From SCTM01 sp965279655 (GTDB taxonomy: Bacteria; Pseudomonadota; Alphaproteobacteria; Rhodospirillales; Rhodospirillaceae), in NCBI GenBank assembly GCA_965279655.1, contig OZ257255.1, positions 3,162,001 to 3,226,000 of the forward strand: a stretch of 64,000 nucleotides of DNA. The letters are read 5' to 3'. The notes under the pieces were generated by a model. That model was given only the letters and a program-made list of their open reading frames with translations, made no database searches and was not told where the DNA came from. This document shows positions 10,911 to 20,514 of the stretch, piece after piece. The position numbers and the translations under genes are program-made. Numbering within the stretch: position 1 is the stretch's first letter; the number at the start of each line of letters is the position of its first letter.

Positions 10911-11402
10911 ATGCCGCAATTTGACCCATCTTCATTCCCGTCCCAGATCTTCTGGCTGGTGGTGAGCTTCATCGCTCTCTACCTGGTGGTGTCCAAAATC
11001 GCGGTACCGCGCATCGCCGAGGTGCTGGAACAACGTCATCGCCTGGTTCAGGACGATATCGACCGCGCCGCCGCCTTGAAGGCGGAGACCGACGCGGCGA
11101 TCGCCGGCTACGAACAGGCGATGGCGGAAGCCCGCTCCCAGGCGCAAGACCATGTCCGCGCCATCTCCGCGGAAGTGAAAGCCATTGCCGACAAGAAGAC
11201 CGCGGAAGTGACCGCGGCGGTGGGCGAGCAGATCACCGCCGCCGAGGCCCGGATCGCCAAGGCGCGGAACGACGCCCTCGACGGCATGAAGCAGCTGGCC
11301 GCCGAAAGCGCCCGCGACGTGGTGGCGAAGCTCGCCGCCATTACGCCGGATGCCGGCAAGGTCGACGCCGCCGTGGCGGCGGCCCTGAAGGAGGCCCGTT
11401 AA
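10911..11402 (+). CDS. atpF': F0F1 ATP synthase subunit b'
   Basis: One of two different b-type stator subunits, a hallmark of phototrophs and alphaproteobacteria. The 163-residue protein has one N-terminal membrane helix (QIFWLVVSFIALYLVVSKIAVP) and then a long Ala/Glu/Lys-rich coiled coil reaching towards F1. The stop codon is followed directly by the atpF ATG. The ATG at 10911 is chosen because the upstream in-frame reading overlaps atpE and is not family-like. Confidence 0.94.
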   Translation: MPQFDPSSFPSQIFWLVVSFIALYLVVSKIAVPRIAEVLEQRHRLVQDDIDRAAALKAETDAAIAGYEQAMAEARSQAQDHVRAISAEVKAIADKKTAEVTAAVGEQITAAEARIAKARNDALDGMKQLAAESARDVVAKLAAITPDAGKVDAAVAAALKEAR

Positions 11403-11891
11403 ATGTCCGAACTTCAAAATCCGGAATTTTGGGTCGCCGTTGCCTTCGTGGTGATCGTGATCGCCGCGTTCCGGCCGATCATGAAGAAAGTGGGCGCCGG
11501 TCTCGACGAACGCGCCGACAAGATCCGCGTGCAGATCGAGGAAGCCCGCAAGCTGCGCGAAGACGCGCAAGCCCTGCTGGCGCAGTACCAGAAGAAGCAG
11601 CGTGAGGCGATGGCGGAAGCCGAAGCCATCATCGCCCAGGCCAAGACCGACGCGGCGCGTATGCGCACGGAAGCCGAGGCCGACCTCGCCAACGCCATCG
11701 AACGCCGCAAGCAGCAGGCGCTGGACCGCATCGCCCAGAGCGAGGCGCAGGCCCTGAAGGACGTGCGCAACACCGCCGTCGACGTGGCGCTGGCCGCCGC
11801 CGAGACGCTGATCCGCGAGAACGTGGGCCAGGCCCAGCAGCAAGCCCTGGCCGACAAGGCGATCGCGGAACTGCCCAAGCGCCTTAACTAG
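11403..11891 (+). CDS. atpF: F0F1 ATP synthase subunit b
   Basis: The second stator subunit, 162 residues, starting right after the atpF' stop. A short hydrophobic anchor (FWVAVAFVVIVIAAFRPI) precedes a right-handed coiled coil with regular charged heptads. It ends the F0 group. No F1 genes follow, so F1 must be encoded elsewhere, as is normal in this class. The next gene begins 16 bp downstream, close enough for cotranscription with the glycosyltransferase cluster. Confidence 0.95.
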   Translation: MSELQNPEFWVAVAFVVIVIAAFRPIMKKVGAGLDERADKIRVQIEEARKLREDAQALLAQYQKKQREAMAEAEAIIAQAKTDAARMRTEAEADLANAIERRKQQALDRIAQSEAQALKDVRNTAVDVALAAAETLIRENVGQAQQQALADKAIAELPKRLN

Positions 11892-11907
11892 GCGCCGCGG
11901 CGGACCG

Positions 11908-13887
11908 GTGGATATCGCGGGCACGCTGCAAGCAGGCGCCGCGGCTCACCAGGCCGGCAATCTCGCGCAAGCCGAGAAACTTTACCAAGACGTACTCGCC
12001 GCATCACCGCAGGACATCAACGCCCTGCACCTGCTCGGCGTGGTCCACCTGCAGCAGAACCGCGCCGCCGAGGCGGTGGCCTTCCTGCAGCGCGCGGTGG
12101 CGCTGAATCCCAATCTCTCCGCCGTGCAGTTCAATCTCGGCCTGGCGCTGGGGGCGTATGGCCAGCCGGCGGAAGCGTTGGCGGCGTTCGATGCGGCGGT
12201 GGCGGCGGACCCCAATGCCGCGGCGGCGTGGGCCACCGCCGGCCAGCTGCTGCTGCAAATGGGGCGCCATGAGGACGCGTTGCGCTATCTCGCGCGGGCG
12301 CTTGCGATCGACCCGACGCCGGCGTCCGCGCTGAAGGACGTCACCACCTGCACAAGCGAGATGGGGCGGCCCGCCGAGGCCTTGCCGTACATCGACGCGG
12401 CGCTCGAGCACACGCCCGAGAACGCCGAACTGCTGTATGCGCGCGGCCGCATTCTCTTGGCTGACCCAAAGAACGCCGGCGAGGTTTCTGAGACTCTCGA
12501 AGCCGCGCTGCAATTCGATCCGGATCGGACCGACCTTCTGGCCGATGTGATTCGCTTGCGGCAGTACACCTGCAACTGGGTGGACGACGACGCCATGGAT
12601 CGCCTGCGGGCGAAGATCGTATCGGGCGATCCCATCAGCCCGGCCATCGCGCTGGAGATCCTGTTCGAGCCGGATATCCTTCTGGCGAACGCCCGCGCCC
12701 ATGCGGCGCAGACCTATCCGGCGTTGCCGCCGGCGATGTGCCGGCAAAGCGGTTACGCCCACGACCGTATCCGCGTGGCCTACCTGTCCGCCGACTTCCG
12801 CAACCATGTCGTGGGGTCGGCATCGATCGAATTGATCGAGCGGCACGACCGCGGCGCTTTCGAGGTCATCGGGGTTTCGTTCGGGCCGGAAAATATCGGA
12901 CGGACGCGGCCGCGCTTCCTCAAGGCCTTTGATACCTTCCACGACGCGCGGGGATCGGGCGACGCCGACGTGGCGCAGTGGCTGGTGGATCGCGAGGTGG
13001 ATATCGCGGTCGACCTCAGCGGCTATTGCGAGCACGGGCGGCCCGACGTCTTCGCTTATCGCGGCGCGCCCGTGCAGATCAGCTATCTCGGGTACCCGCA
13101 TACGCGCGGCGTGCCGTTCGTGGACTATCTTCTCGGCGATGTCATCGCGACACCTCTGGAAGACCAGGCCAACTATGTCGAGAAGGTCGCGGCCCTGCCC
13201 GACTGCTACCTGATGAGCGACTCACTCCCGCTCGCCGTGCCGTCGCCGCCGACGCGCCGGGCCGCGGGCTTGCCGGATACAGGATTTGTCTTCTGTGCGT
13301 TCAACCAGTGGCGAAAGATCACGTCTGCGGTATTCGACGTTTGGATGCGCATCTTGAAACAGGTGCCCGGGAGCATCCTGTGGCTACGGTGCGACGATGC
13401 GACGGCACAGCGCAATCTGCGCGCCCGCGCCCTCGCCGGCGGAGTCGATCGCGGGCGTTTGATCTTCGCGCCGGAAGTCTCGCTCGAACTCCATCTCGCA
13501 CGCCATCCGCTCGGCGATCTCCTGCTGGATACGCAAGACTACAACGCGCACACCACCGCGACGGACTCGCTGCGCGCCGGCTTGCCCATCCTGACCTGCA
13601 TGGGGCGCACAAGCGTCGGGCGGTTGGGCGCAAGCATCCTGCATGCCGCGGGGCTTTCGGAACTCGTGACCACGTCGTTGGAAGAGTACGAATCCCTGGC
13701 CGTTGCGTTGGCGGCGGACCCGCCAAGGCTTGCGGCCATCAGGGCGCGTCTGCGGGCCGGCCTTCCGAAGAGCAAGTTGCTCGACCTCGACCGGACGGCG
13801 CGCCATATCGAATCCGCGTATCGCACGATGGTCGAGATTGCCCGCGCCGGCGAGAAGCCGCGTCCGTTCACGGTGCCGCGCCAATGA
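11908..13887 (+). CDS. TPR-GT41 glycosyltransferase (SPINDLY/OGT-like), copy 1
   Basis: A 659-residue protein with TPR repeats over about residues 1-210, then a bi-lobed GT41 catalytic region like that of O-GlcNAc transferase. Family landmarks are present: RVAYLSADFRNH (the His matching the OGT active-site His), APVQISYLGYP, the lysine of FNQWRKITSAVFDVWM and DYNAHTTATDSLRAGLP. GT41 enzymes transfer a sugar from a nucleotide donor to Ser/Thr of proteins; donor and target here are unknown. It starts at a GTG 16 bp after atpF and overlaps the next gene by four bases (ATGA). It is the most divergent copy in its TPR-catalytic linker. Confidence 0.85.
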   Translation: MDIAGTLQAGAAAHQAGNLAQAEKLYQDVLAASPQDINALHLLGVVHLQQNRAAEAVAFLQRAVALNPNLSAVQFNLGLALGAYGQPAEALAAFDAAVAADPNAAAAWATAGQLLLQMGRHEDALRYLARALAIDPTPASALKDVTTCTSEMGRPAEALPYIDAALEHTPENAELLYARGRILLADPKNAGEVSETLEAALQFDPDRTDLLADVIRLRQYTCNWVDDDAMDRLRAKIVSGDPISPAIALEILFEPDILLANARAHAAQTYPALPPAMCRQSGYAHDRIRVAYLSADFRNHVVGSASIELIERHDRGAFEVIGVSFGPENIGRTRPRFLKAFDTFHDARGSGDADVAQWLVDREVDIAVDLSGYCEHGRPDVFAYRGAPVQISYLGYPHTRGVPFVDYLLGDVIATPLEDQANYVEKVAALPDCYLMSDSLPLAVPSPPTRRAAGLPDTGFVFCAFNQWRKITSAVFDVWMRILKQVPGSILWLRCDDATAQRNLRARALAGGVDRGRLIFAPEVSLELHLARHPLGDLLLDTQDYNAHTTATDSLRAGLPILTCMGRTSVGRLGASILHAAGLSELVTTSLEEYESLAVALAADPPRLAAIRARLRAGLPKSKLLDLDRTARHIESAYRTMVEIARAGEKPRPFTVPRQ

Positions 13888-15962
13888 CGCCTGCGGAAAC
13901 CTTGCAGGCCGGCACAGCGGCGCACCAGGCGGGAGACCTGGCGCAGGCGGAGACGCTTTATCGGCAGGTGTTGGATGTCGCGCCACAGGAGTTCAACGCC
14001 CTGCATCTGCTGGGCGTGGTGTACCTGCAGCAGAACCGCCTGACCGAGGCGCTCGATTTCCTGAAACGCGCGGTGGCGCAGAATCCCTCCGCTGCCCCGG
14101 CGCAATTCAATCTTGGCCTGGCGCTGTCGGCCGACAATCAGCCGGCGGAAGCGCTGGCCGCCTTCGACATGGTGGTGAAGGCCGACCCGCGCGCCGCGGA
14201 GGCCTGGGAAGCCCGCGGCAATGCTTGCGCGCAACTCGCGCGCCTGCCCGAGGCGATCGAAGCGTGGAAGAAGGCCGCGGGCCTGAATCCGCAGGCGGTG
14301 GCTTGTTTCGCCAAGATCGGCCAGGCGCTGGTGACATTGAACCGCCACGACGAAGCGCTGGCGCCTTTGCGCCGCGCGCTCGAGATCGACCCGCTGCTGA
14401 CTTCCGCCTTGCGGGACATGACGACCAGCCTCGGGATCCTCAACCGCTTCGGCGAGATGCTGCCGATCGTGGATCGTGCGATCGCGCGCAACCCGTCCAA
14501 CGCGGACCTGCATTGCGCGCGCGCGCTGGCGCTGAATGCCCTGCACCGATTCGGCGAGGCGCAAAAGAGCTTCGAACACGCGTTGACGCTCGCGCCGGAT
14601 CACGTGCCGGTGCTGTTCGAGGTGCTGCAGGGGCGCCGCTTCGCCTGCGACTGGCGCACGCCCGACGTGGACCTCAAGCGCCTGCTCGCGGCGATTGACC
14701 GCGGCGCGGGGGTGGAACCCCTGACCGGCTTCATCCTGCTGACCGATCCGGCCGTGCAGCAGAAGAACGCGCGCGCGTTCATGGCCAATCGCTACGGCAA
14801 AGGCCCGGCGCCGGTTTGGCGGGGGCGCCGCTATACCAATCCCAAGATCCGCGTCGCCTACGTCACGGCGGATTTCCGGCAGCACCCGGTCGCGTCGCTG
14901 ATCGCCGAACTGCTGGAGCGCCACGACCGCGGCGCCTTCGACATCCACGGACTCTCCTATGGCCCGGATGACGGCGGACCTTTGCGCAAGCGCATCTCGG
15001 CGGCGCTGGGCGGCCTGCAGGACATGCGCCGGCGCAGCGACGAGGACGTGGCGACATGGCTGGCCGCCAACGAGATCGATATCGCCGTCGACCTGACCGG
15101 CCATTGCGAATACGGCCGCCCCGGAATCTTCGCCTGGCGCGGCGCGCCGGTGCAGGCGATCTACCTGGGCTTCACCGGCACCATGGGCGCGTTCTACGAC
15201 TACGTGATCGCCGATGAGATCGCGCTGCCGCGCGGCGATGCGGCGCTGTACGAGGAGAAGATCGCCTATCTGCCGGACTGCTATCAGCCGGCGGATTCGA
15301 AACGTCCGATCGCGGGACCGGCCCTGACGCGGGCGCAAGCGGGCCTGCCCGAGACGGGCTTCGTGTTCTGCTGCTTCAATCAGGCGTTCAAGATCACGAC
15401 CGAGATCTTCGATACGTGGATGAAGATCCTGCGGCGGGTGAACGGCAGCGTTCTGTGGCTGCGCTGCGACCGCGATGGCGCGAAGGCGAATCTGCAAGCG
15501 CGGGCGAAGGAGCGCGGCATCGATCCGGCGCGCATCGTGTTCGCGGCGCGGGCGGACGAGGACGTGCACTTCGCGCGCCATGCGCTGGCGGGCCTGTTCC
15601 TCGACACCATCGACTACAACGCCCACACCACCGCCAACGATGCCTTGTGGGCGGGCCTTCCGGTGATCACCCATCCGCGCCGGACCTTCGTCGCGCGCGT
15701 CGGCGCGAGCATGCTGCGGGCGGCGGGGCTTCCCGACCTCGTGACCGGCTCGCTGCAGGAATACGAAGACCTTGCCGCGGCGCTCGCCACCGATCCGCAA
15801 CGGCTCGCCGCCGTGCGGGCGCGCGTTGCCGCCGCGCGGACGGACAGCGCGTTCTTCGATGCGGATCGTTTCCGCCGCGGCATCGAGGCGGCTTATCGCA
15901 CCATGGCGGAGACCGCCCGCGCCGGAGAGCCGGCGCGCACGTTCGTGGCGACACCGACATGA
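13884..15962 (+). CDS. TPR-GT41 glycosyltransferase (SPINDLY/OGT-like), copy 2
   Basis: A 692-residue paralogue of its two neighbours, with the same layout: TPR array over about residues 1-260 and then the GT41 lobes. Landmarks are RVAYVTADFRQHPVASL, APVQAIYLGFTG, FNQAFKITTEIFDTWM and DYNAHTTANDALWAGLP. The first ~75 residues (LQAGTAAHQAGDLAQAE onwards) are nearly superimposable on those of copies 1 and 3, which indicates tandem duplication. ATGA overlaps at both ends (13884-13887 and 15959-15962) imply translational coupling. Catalytic-site residues appear intact, so I regard it as active; the acceptor protein is unknown. Confidence 0.85.
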   Translation: MTPAETLQAGTAAHQAGDLAQAETLYRQVLDVAPQEFNALHLLGVVYLQQNRLTEALDFLKRAVAQNPSAAPAQFNLGLALSADNQPAEALAAFDMVVKADPRAAEAWEARGNACAQLARLPEAIEAWKKAAGLNPQAVACFAKIGQALVTLNRHDEALAPLRRALEIDPLLTSALRDMTTSLGILNRFGEMLPIVDRAIARNPSNADLHCARALALNALHRFGEAQKSFEHALTLAPDHVPVLFEVLQGRRFACDWRTPDVDLKRLLAAIDRGAGVEPLTGFILLTDPAVQQKNARAFMANRYGKGPAPVWRGRRYTNPKIRVAYVTADFRQHPVASLIAELLERHDRGAFDIHGLSYGPDDGGPLRKRISAALGGLQDMRRRSDEDVATWLAANEIDIAVDLTGHCEYGRPGIFAWRGAPVQAIYLGFTGTMGAFYDYVIADEIALPRGDAALYEEKIAYLPDCYQPADSKRPIAGPALTRAQAGLPETGFVFCCFNQAFKITTEIFDTWMKILRRVNGSVLWLRCDRDGAKANLQARAKERGIDPARIVFAARADEDVHFARHALAGLFLDTIDYNAHTTANDALWAGLPVITHPRRTFVARVGASMLRAAGLPDLVTGSLQEYEDLAAALATDPQRLAAVRARVAAARTDSAFFDADRFRRGIEAAYRTMAETARAGEPARTFVATPT

Positions 15963-18040
15963 ACCTCGCGGAAGTTCTTCAGGCCGGCAGCGCGGCCCAT
16001 CAGGCCGGGAACCTCGCGCAGGCCGAGACGCACTATCAGGCCGTGCTGCGCGCCATGCCGGCGGAGTTCAACGCGCTGCACCTGATGGGCGTGGTGCGCC
16101 TGCAGCAGAACCGGCTGGCGGAAGCGGTCGATTTCCTGCGCAAGGCGGTGGCGCAAAATCCCACAGTACCCGTCGCGCAATTCAATCTGGGCCTCGCGCT
16201 GGCGGGCGCCGAACGGCACGCCGAGGCGCTGGCGGCCTTCGACGCGGCGATTGCCGCCGATCCCAATGCCGGCGAGGCCCACGAGGCGCGCGGCAATGCG
16301 TTCGCCCAACTGGGACGCCAGCAGGACGCGCTGGCGGCCTGGCAAACCGCGCTGAGGTTCGCGCCGCAGTCCACGCCGCTCTTGACCAAGGCCGGCCGCG
16401 GCTTTGTGACATTGAACAGGCATGCGGAGGCGATCGATCTTCTGGGGCGCGCGCTCACGCTTGACCCCAAGGCCACCGAAACCCTGCGCGACTTCATGGC
16501 GTGCGTGGCGACGCTGGGACGTTTCGCCGACGCGCTGCCCGTGCTCGACCGGGTCATCGCGGCGAACCCCGGCGATGCGGACGCCCACTGCGCGCGCGGC
16601 CTGATGCTCGAGGCGCTGGGCCGTCACGAGGAAGCGATGGTCAGCCTGCGAAAGTCCCTCGCGCTGGCGCCCGACAGCACCTCGGTGCTGACGGAAATCC
16701 TGCGCACCCGCGCCTTCAACTGCGATTGGCGCGACGACGGCGCGTTCGCGCGGCTGAGCGCCAACCTCGCGGCGGGCGACTTCATCGAGCCCATGACCGC
16801 GTTGGAGTTGTTCGACGATCCCGCGATCCTGCTTCGCAACGCCGTGCGCTTCAGCGACCGGCGGTTTCCGCCGGCGGAACCGCGACGCCACAACAAGCCC
16901 GCGCGCGGCGACAAGATCCGCCTGGCCTATCTGTCCGCCGACTATGGCGCCCACGTCGTCTCCGTCGTGTCGGTGGACCTGATCGAACGCCACGACCGCT
17001 CCCGGTTCGAGGTGATCGGCCTTTCCTACGGACCGGAGGATCGCAGTCCGCTGCGCGCGCGGATCGCCAAGGCCTTCGATGCATTTCATGACGTCGCGGC
17101 GTGGAGCGACGAGGCCATCGCCCAATGGCTGGCGGATCATGAGATCGACGTGGCGATCGACCTGACAGGGCACTGCGCCCATGGGCGGCCGGGCATTTAT
17201 GCGTACCGCGGCGCGCCGGTGCAGGTGAGCTATCTCGGCTACTCCGGGCCCCATGGCGCCGCGTCGGTCGATTACATCCTGTGCGACCGGTTCGTGACAC
17301 CCTTGGCGCTGCAGGAGCACTACCGCGAAAAGATCGCCGCTATTCCTGAATGTTATCTCGTGCCGGATTCCCGCCGCGATCCGCCGCCCGCCGCACCCGG
17401 CCGACTTGATGCCGGCCTGCCCGCGCGGGGCGTCGTGTTCTGCTGCTTCAACAGCGCCTTCAAGATCACCGCCGAGATCTTCGCCTTGTGGATGCGCTTG
17501 CTGAAACGCGTGGACGGAAGCGTGCTGTGGCTGCGCAACGACCGGCAGGTGTCGCGCGACAATCTCATCGCCGCCGCGCGGGCGCATGGCGTGGCGCCGG
17601 AGCGCCTGATCTTCGCGCCGCGCGCCTCCGACGCGGCGCATGTGGCGCGGCTGGGCGCCGCCGACCTGTTTCTCGACACGCCCCATTACAATGCGCACGT
17701 GACGGCGATCGACGCCCTATGGGCCGGGTTGCCGCTGCTCACTTGCCCCGGCCAGTCGTTCTCGTCTCGCGTCGCGGCCAGCGCGCTGCGGGCGGCGGGG
17801 TTGCCGGAGCTGATCGCGGAGTCCCTGCCGGACTACGAGGAGCGCGCCGTGGCGCTGGCGAACGACCCGGCACGTTTGGCGGACTTGCGCGCCCGGACGG
17901 CTACGGCGCGCACATCAAGCGCGCTTTTCGACAGCGCGCGCACGGTTCGTCATATCGAGGCCGCCTACGGACGCATGGTGGAGATCGCAGAGGCCGGGGG
18001 CCCGCCGCGGCCGTTCGATTTGGGCCCCATACCCTCATAG
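15959..18040 (+). CDS. TPR-GT41 glycosyltransferase (SPINDLY/OGT-like), copy 3
   Basis: The third tandem copy, 693 residues: TPR repeats to about residue 260, then the GT41 domain with RLAYLSADYGAHVVSVV, APVQVSYLGYSG, FNSAFKITAEIFALWM and HYNAHVTAIDALWAGLPLL. The active-site region differs from copies 1 and 2 (DYGAH rather than DFRNH or DFRQH, and HVT rather than HTT), so donor or acceptor choice may differ. The gene ends the coupled trio; 75 bp separate it from the adaptor protein of the export system. All three may act on one envelope or flagellar target, but that is inference. Confidence 0.85.
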   Translation: MNLAEVLQAGSAAHQAGNLAQAETHYQAVLRAMPAEFNALHLMGVVRLQQNRLAEAVDFLRKAVAQNPTVPVAQFNLGLALAGAERHAEALAAFDAAIAADPNAGEAHEARGNAFAQLGRQQDALAAWQTALRFAPQSTPLLTKAGRGFVTLNRHAEAIDLLGRALTLDPKATETLRDFMACVATLGRFADALPVLDRVIAANPGDADAHCARGLMLEALGRHEEAMVSLRKSLALAPDSTSVLTEILRTRAFNCDWRDDGAFARLSANLAAGDFIEPMTALELFDDPAILLRNAVRFSDRRFPPAEPRRHNKPARGDKIRLAYLSADYGAHVVSVVSVDLIERHDRSRFEVIGLSYGPEDRSPLRARIAKAFDAFHDVAAWSDEAIAQWLADHEIDVAIDLTGHCAHGRPGIYAYRGAPVQVSYLGYSGPHGAASVDYILCDRFVTPLALQEHYREKIAAIPECYLVPDSRRDPPPAAPGRLDAGLPARGVVFCCFNSAFKITAEIFALWMRLLKRVDGSVLWLRNDRQVSRDNLIAAARAHGVAPERLIFAPRASDAAHVARLGAADLFLDTPHYNAHVTAIDALWAGLPLLTCPGQSFSSRVAASALRAAGLPELIAESLPDYEERAVALANDPARLADLRARTATARTSSALFDSARTVRHIEAAYGRMVEIAEAGGPPRPFDLGPIPS

Positions 18041-18074
18041 TTCAGAGGGAGATAAATCCACCGGCCTTTTTGAG

Positions 18075-18109
18075 CCGTATCAAAGCCAAATCAGCCCGCA
18101 TTGATACGG
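18075..18109. promoter_or_regulatory. Perfect 9-bp inverted repeat before the export operon
   Basis: CCGTATCAA (18075-18083) and TTGATACGG (18101-18109) are perfect inverted arms 17 bases apart, ending 6 bases before the ATG of the adaptor gene. Arm length, spacing and position suit a dimeric repressor operator. An mRNA hairpin masking the ribosome site is the alternative. No regulator gene lies next to it. Confidence 0.45.
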
Positions 18110-18115
18110 TCCGAC

Positions 18116-19291
18116 ATGCACATCGCAGAACGCCCCCGCCCGGACACCACGCCCTCCAGCGCCGAGGACCAGTCCTTGTTATTCCTGGCGATTCCGCCCC
18201 ATCGGGCCCGCCGCCGGGGACTGCTTTGGCTGGGCGCGGCGGCGGTCCTCGCCCTCGGCGCAGGACTGATCCTGCCCCGCGCGTTCGCCCTTCCGGAGGT
18301 GTCGGTGGTGTCCGTGACGCCGAAAGCCGGGGAACGCGTCTTGGCCGTCACGGGACGAATCCGGTCGCGTGAAAGCGTGCAGATCGTGCCCCGTGTGGCC
18401 GGCCAGATTCGCAGCCTGAGCCGCCGCGAAGGCGAGATGGTCGCCAGCGGCGAAGTGCTGGGCGTCATCGACGACGCCAAGACCCGCGCCGCTTTGGCGC
18501 AGGCCACCGCGGCGGTGCAATCGCAGACGCGCGCCCTGGATCAGGCGCGCCGTGACCTTGACCGCGCCGAGACCTTGCGCGCGCGCGGCACCGTGACGCA
18601 AGCCGCGGTGGAGAACGCCACGCTGGCGACGGCCCGCGGCACCGAAGACCTGCGGCGCCTTCAAGCCGCCGCGGAAGAAGCGCGGCTGCGCGTGGAGGAA
18701 AATCGCATCGTCGCGCCGTTCGCCGGCCGCCTGCTCACGCGCCCGGTCGACCCCGGCCAGGTAGTCGATACCCGCACCACGATTTTCGAACTCGCCCCGA
18801 CGCTGGACCGCGAAGTCGAGACGGAAGTGGATGAGACCTATAGCACCGAGGTCGCCCTGGGACAGCCGGCGCGCCTCGCGTTCCCCGGTTCCGGCGGGAC
18901 CGTGGAGGGCCGTGTGTCCTATCTGTCGCCGCGCATCGACACGACCACGGGCGGCCGGGTGGTGCGCATTGCCTACCCGGAGACGACGCAGGAACTGCCG
19001 GTGGGCCTGACCGTGGACGTGAACATCGTCGTCGAGCGGCGCGAAGACGCGTTGATGGTGCCGCGCACGGCGATCCGCGACGCCGCCGGCGATGCGGCCG
19101 TGCAGGTGGTGCGCGACGGCAAGATCGCGCGTCAACCTATCGTCTTCAAAGATTGGCCGTCCCCCTTGGTCATGGTGACCGACGGCCTGCGGCCCAACGA
19201 TCAAGTCGTCACCAGCGCCCCGCAAGCGGAAGGCACGAAGGTGAAGACCACCCAAGCGCCGCGCCGCGGCGGACGCGGCGACGCCAAGTAG
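18116..19291 (+). CDS. Periplasmic adaptor subunit (HlyD/RND-MFP family) of an export system
   Basis: A 391-residue membrane-fusion protein. A cytoplasmic N-terminus of about 35 residues precedes one membrane segment (LLWLGAAAVLALGAGLIL). The split lipoyl domain follows (VPRVAGQIRSLSRREGEMVASGEVL and later IVAPFAGRLLTRPVDPGQVVD), with an alpha-helical hairpin between its halves. A beta-barrel and membrane-proximal domain make up the C-terminal half. Such adaptors link an inner-membrane pump to an outer-membrane channel. The permease and ATPase follow directly (8-bp gap, then an ATGA overlap), so the three form one MacAB-like exporter. I used the ATG at 18116; a TTG at 18101 would lie inside the inverted repeat. 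Confidence 0.88.
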   Translation: MHIAERPRPDTTPSSAEDQSLLFLAIPPHRARRRGLLWLGAAAVLALGAGLILPRAFALPEVSVVSVTPKAGERVLAVTGRIRSRESVQIVPRVAGQIRSLSRREGEMVASGEVLGVIDDAKTRAALAQATAAVQSQTRALDQARRDLDRAETLRARGTVTQAAVENATLATARGTEDLRRLQAAAEEARLRVEENRIVAPFAGRLLTRPVDPGQVVDTRTTIFELAPTLDREVETEVDETYSTEVALGQPARLAFPGSGGTVEGRVSYLSPRIDTTTGGRVVRIAYPETTQELPVGLTVDVNIVVERREDALMVPRTAIRDAAGDAAVQVVRDGKIARQPIVFKDWPSPLVMVTDGLRPNDQVVTSAPQAEGTKVKTTQAPRRGGRGDAK

Positions 19292-19299
19292 AGGCCTTT

Positions 19300-20514
19300 A
19301 TGCCGTTTCGCCTGAAGATCGCGGCGCGCTATCTGTTCAGCAATCGGGCGCAATCGGCATTGCTGCTGACCGGCGTTGCTATCGGCGTGCTCGTGTTTTG
19401 CTTCATGTCGGCCCTGATCAACGGCCTCACCCAGTATCAGATCACCCAAACCGTCGGCGCCATCCCGCACCTCACCTTCGAGCCGCGCGAGCGCGAACCG
19501 AAGGTCTTGGCCGGCGACGGAACCGCCACGATCCTGCCGGCGGTCGTGAATGGGAACTTGCAGCGGAGCCAAATTCGCGCCTGGCAGCCGCTGCTGGAAA
19601 GCCTCGCGGCGGACCCGTCGGTCAGGGTGTCCGTGCCCATCGTGTCGGGCAACGCGCTGCTGACGCGCGGGCAGACGGTGAGCTCGGTCGCGATCACCGG
19701 CGTGAAGCCCGAGCAGCTTTCGGATATCGCCGACATTGCCCCCAACATCATCGACGGGAGCGCCGAACTCGATCTCGACGGCATCCTGATCGGGGCGCGG
19801 CTGGCGAAGAATCTCTCCGTTTCCGTTGGCCAGCCGATCGTGATGCGCTCCGACCGCGGACGCGAGCGCACGGTGAAGGTGCGCGGCATCTTCCGCCTGG
19901 GCATTGAAAGCCTGGACGAGCGCGTGGCGTACATGAACTTCAAGTCGGCGCGCGCGCTGCTCGATCTGGAGAACGGCGTGTCGCGCGTCGAGGTGAAGCT
20001 GTTCGATCTCTACCAAGCGCAGACGCTGGCGGGGGTTTATGCCGCCGCGACGGGATTGAAGGTCACGGGATGGGTGGAGAAGAACAAGCGCTTGTTCGAC
20101 GCGATCCAGGGACAAGGCACCACGGGCACGCTCATCAAGATGTTCAGCATCATAACGATCGTCATCGGCGTGGCGTCGGCGCTGTTGCTCACCACCATGC
20201 GGCGCCGGGGCGAGATCGGCATCATGCGGTCGATGGGCGTGAGCAAGGAGTTCGTCACGACCGTGTTCGTGGCCCAGGGCGTATTGATCGGCTTGGCCGG
20301 CGCGATCCTGGGCGCCGGGCTGGGCTATGGGGCGTGCTGGGCGCTGGCGGAATTCGCAAAGCGCCCCGACGGGCGGGCACTGTTCACCATCGACGTGGCG
20401 GGCGGCAACTACCTCTACGGCATCGTCCTCGCGACGGTGGCGAGCGCGCTGGCCGCCATTCTGCCGGCGCGGGCCGCGGCCAAGATCGATCCGCTGGAAG
20501 CGATCAGCCAATGA
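19300..20514 (+). CDS. ABC transporter permease, FtsX/MacB/LolC type
   Basis: A 404-residue permease with the four-helix FtsX layout. Helix 1 is near residues 19-45 (LLLTGVAIGVLVFCFMSALI). A periplasmic domain of about 230 residues follows (the MacB-PCD region). Three C-terminal helices begin at FSIITIVIGVASALLL, with the cytoplasmic motif RRRGEIGIMRSMGVS between the second and third helices. The ending ARAAAKIDPLEAIS is typical of MacB/LolC-like proteins. The family drives mechanotransmission from cytoplasmic ATPase to periplasm. With the adaptor upstream, macrolide-, peptide- or glycolipid-type export is more likely than lipoprotein release. Confidence 0.88.
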   Translation: MPFRLKIAARYLFSNRAQSALLLTGVAIGVLVFCFMSALINGLTQYQITQTVGAIPHLTFEPREREPKVLAGDGTATILPAVVNGNLQRSQIRAWQPLLESLAADPSVRVSVPIVSGNALLTRGQTVSSVAITGVKPEQLSDIADIAPNIIDGSAELDLDGILIGARLAKNLSVSVGQPIVMRSDRGRERTVKVRGIFRLGIESLDERVAYMNFKSARALLDLENGVSRVEVKLFDLYQAQTLAGVYAAATGLKVTGWVEKNKRLFDAIQGQGTTGTLIKMFSIITIVIGVASALLLTTMRRRGEIGIMRSMGVSKEFVTTVFVAQGVLIGLAGAILGAGLGYGACWALAEFAKRPDGRALFTIDVAGGNYLYGIVLATVASALAAILPARAAAKIDPLEAISQ

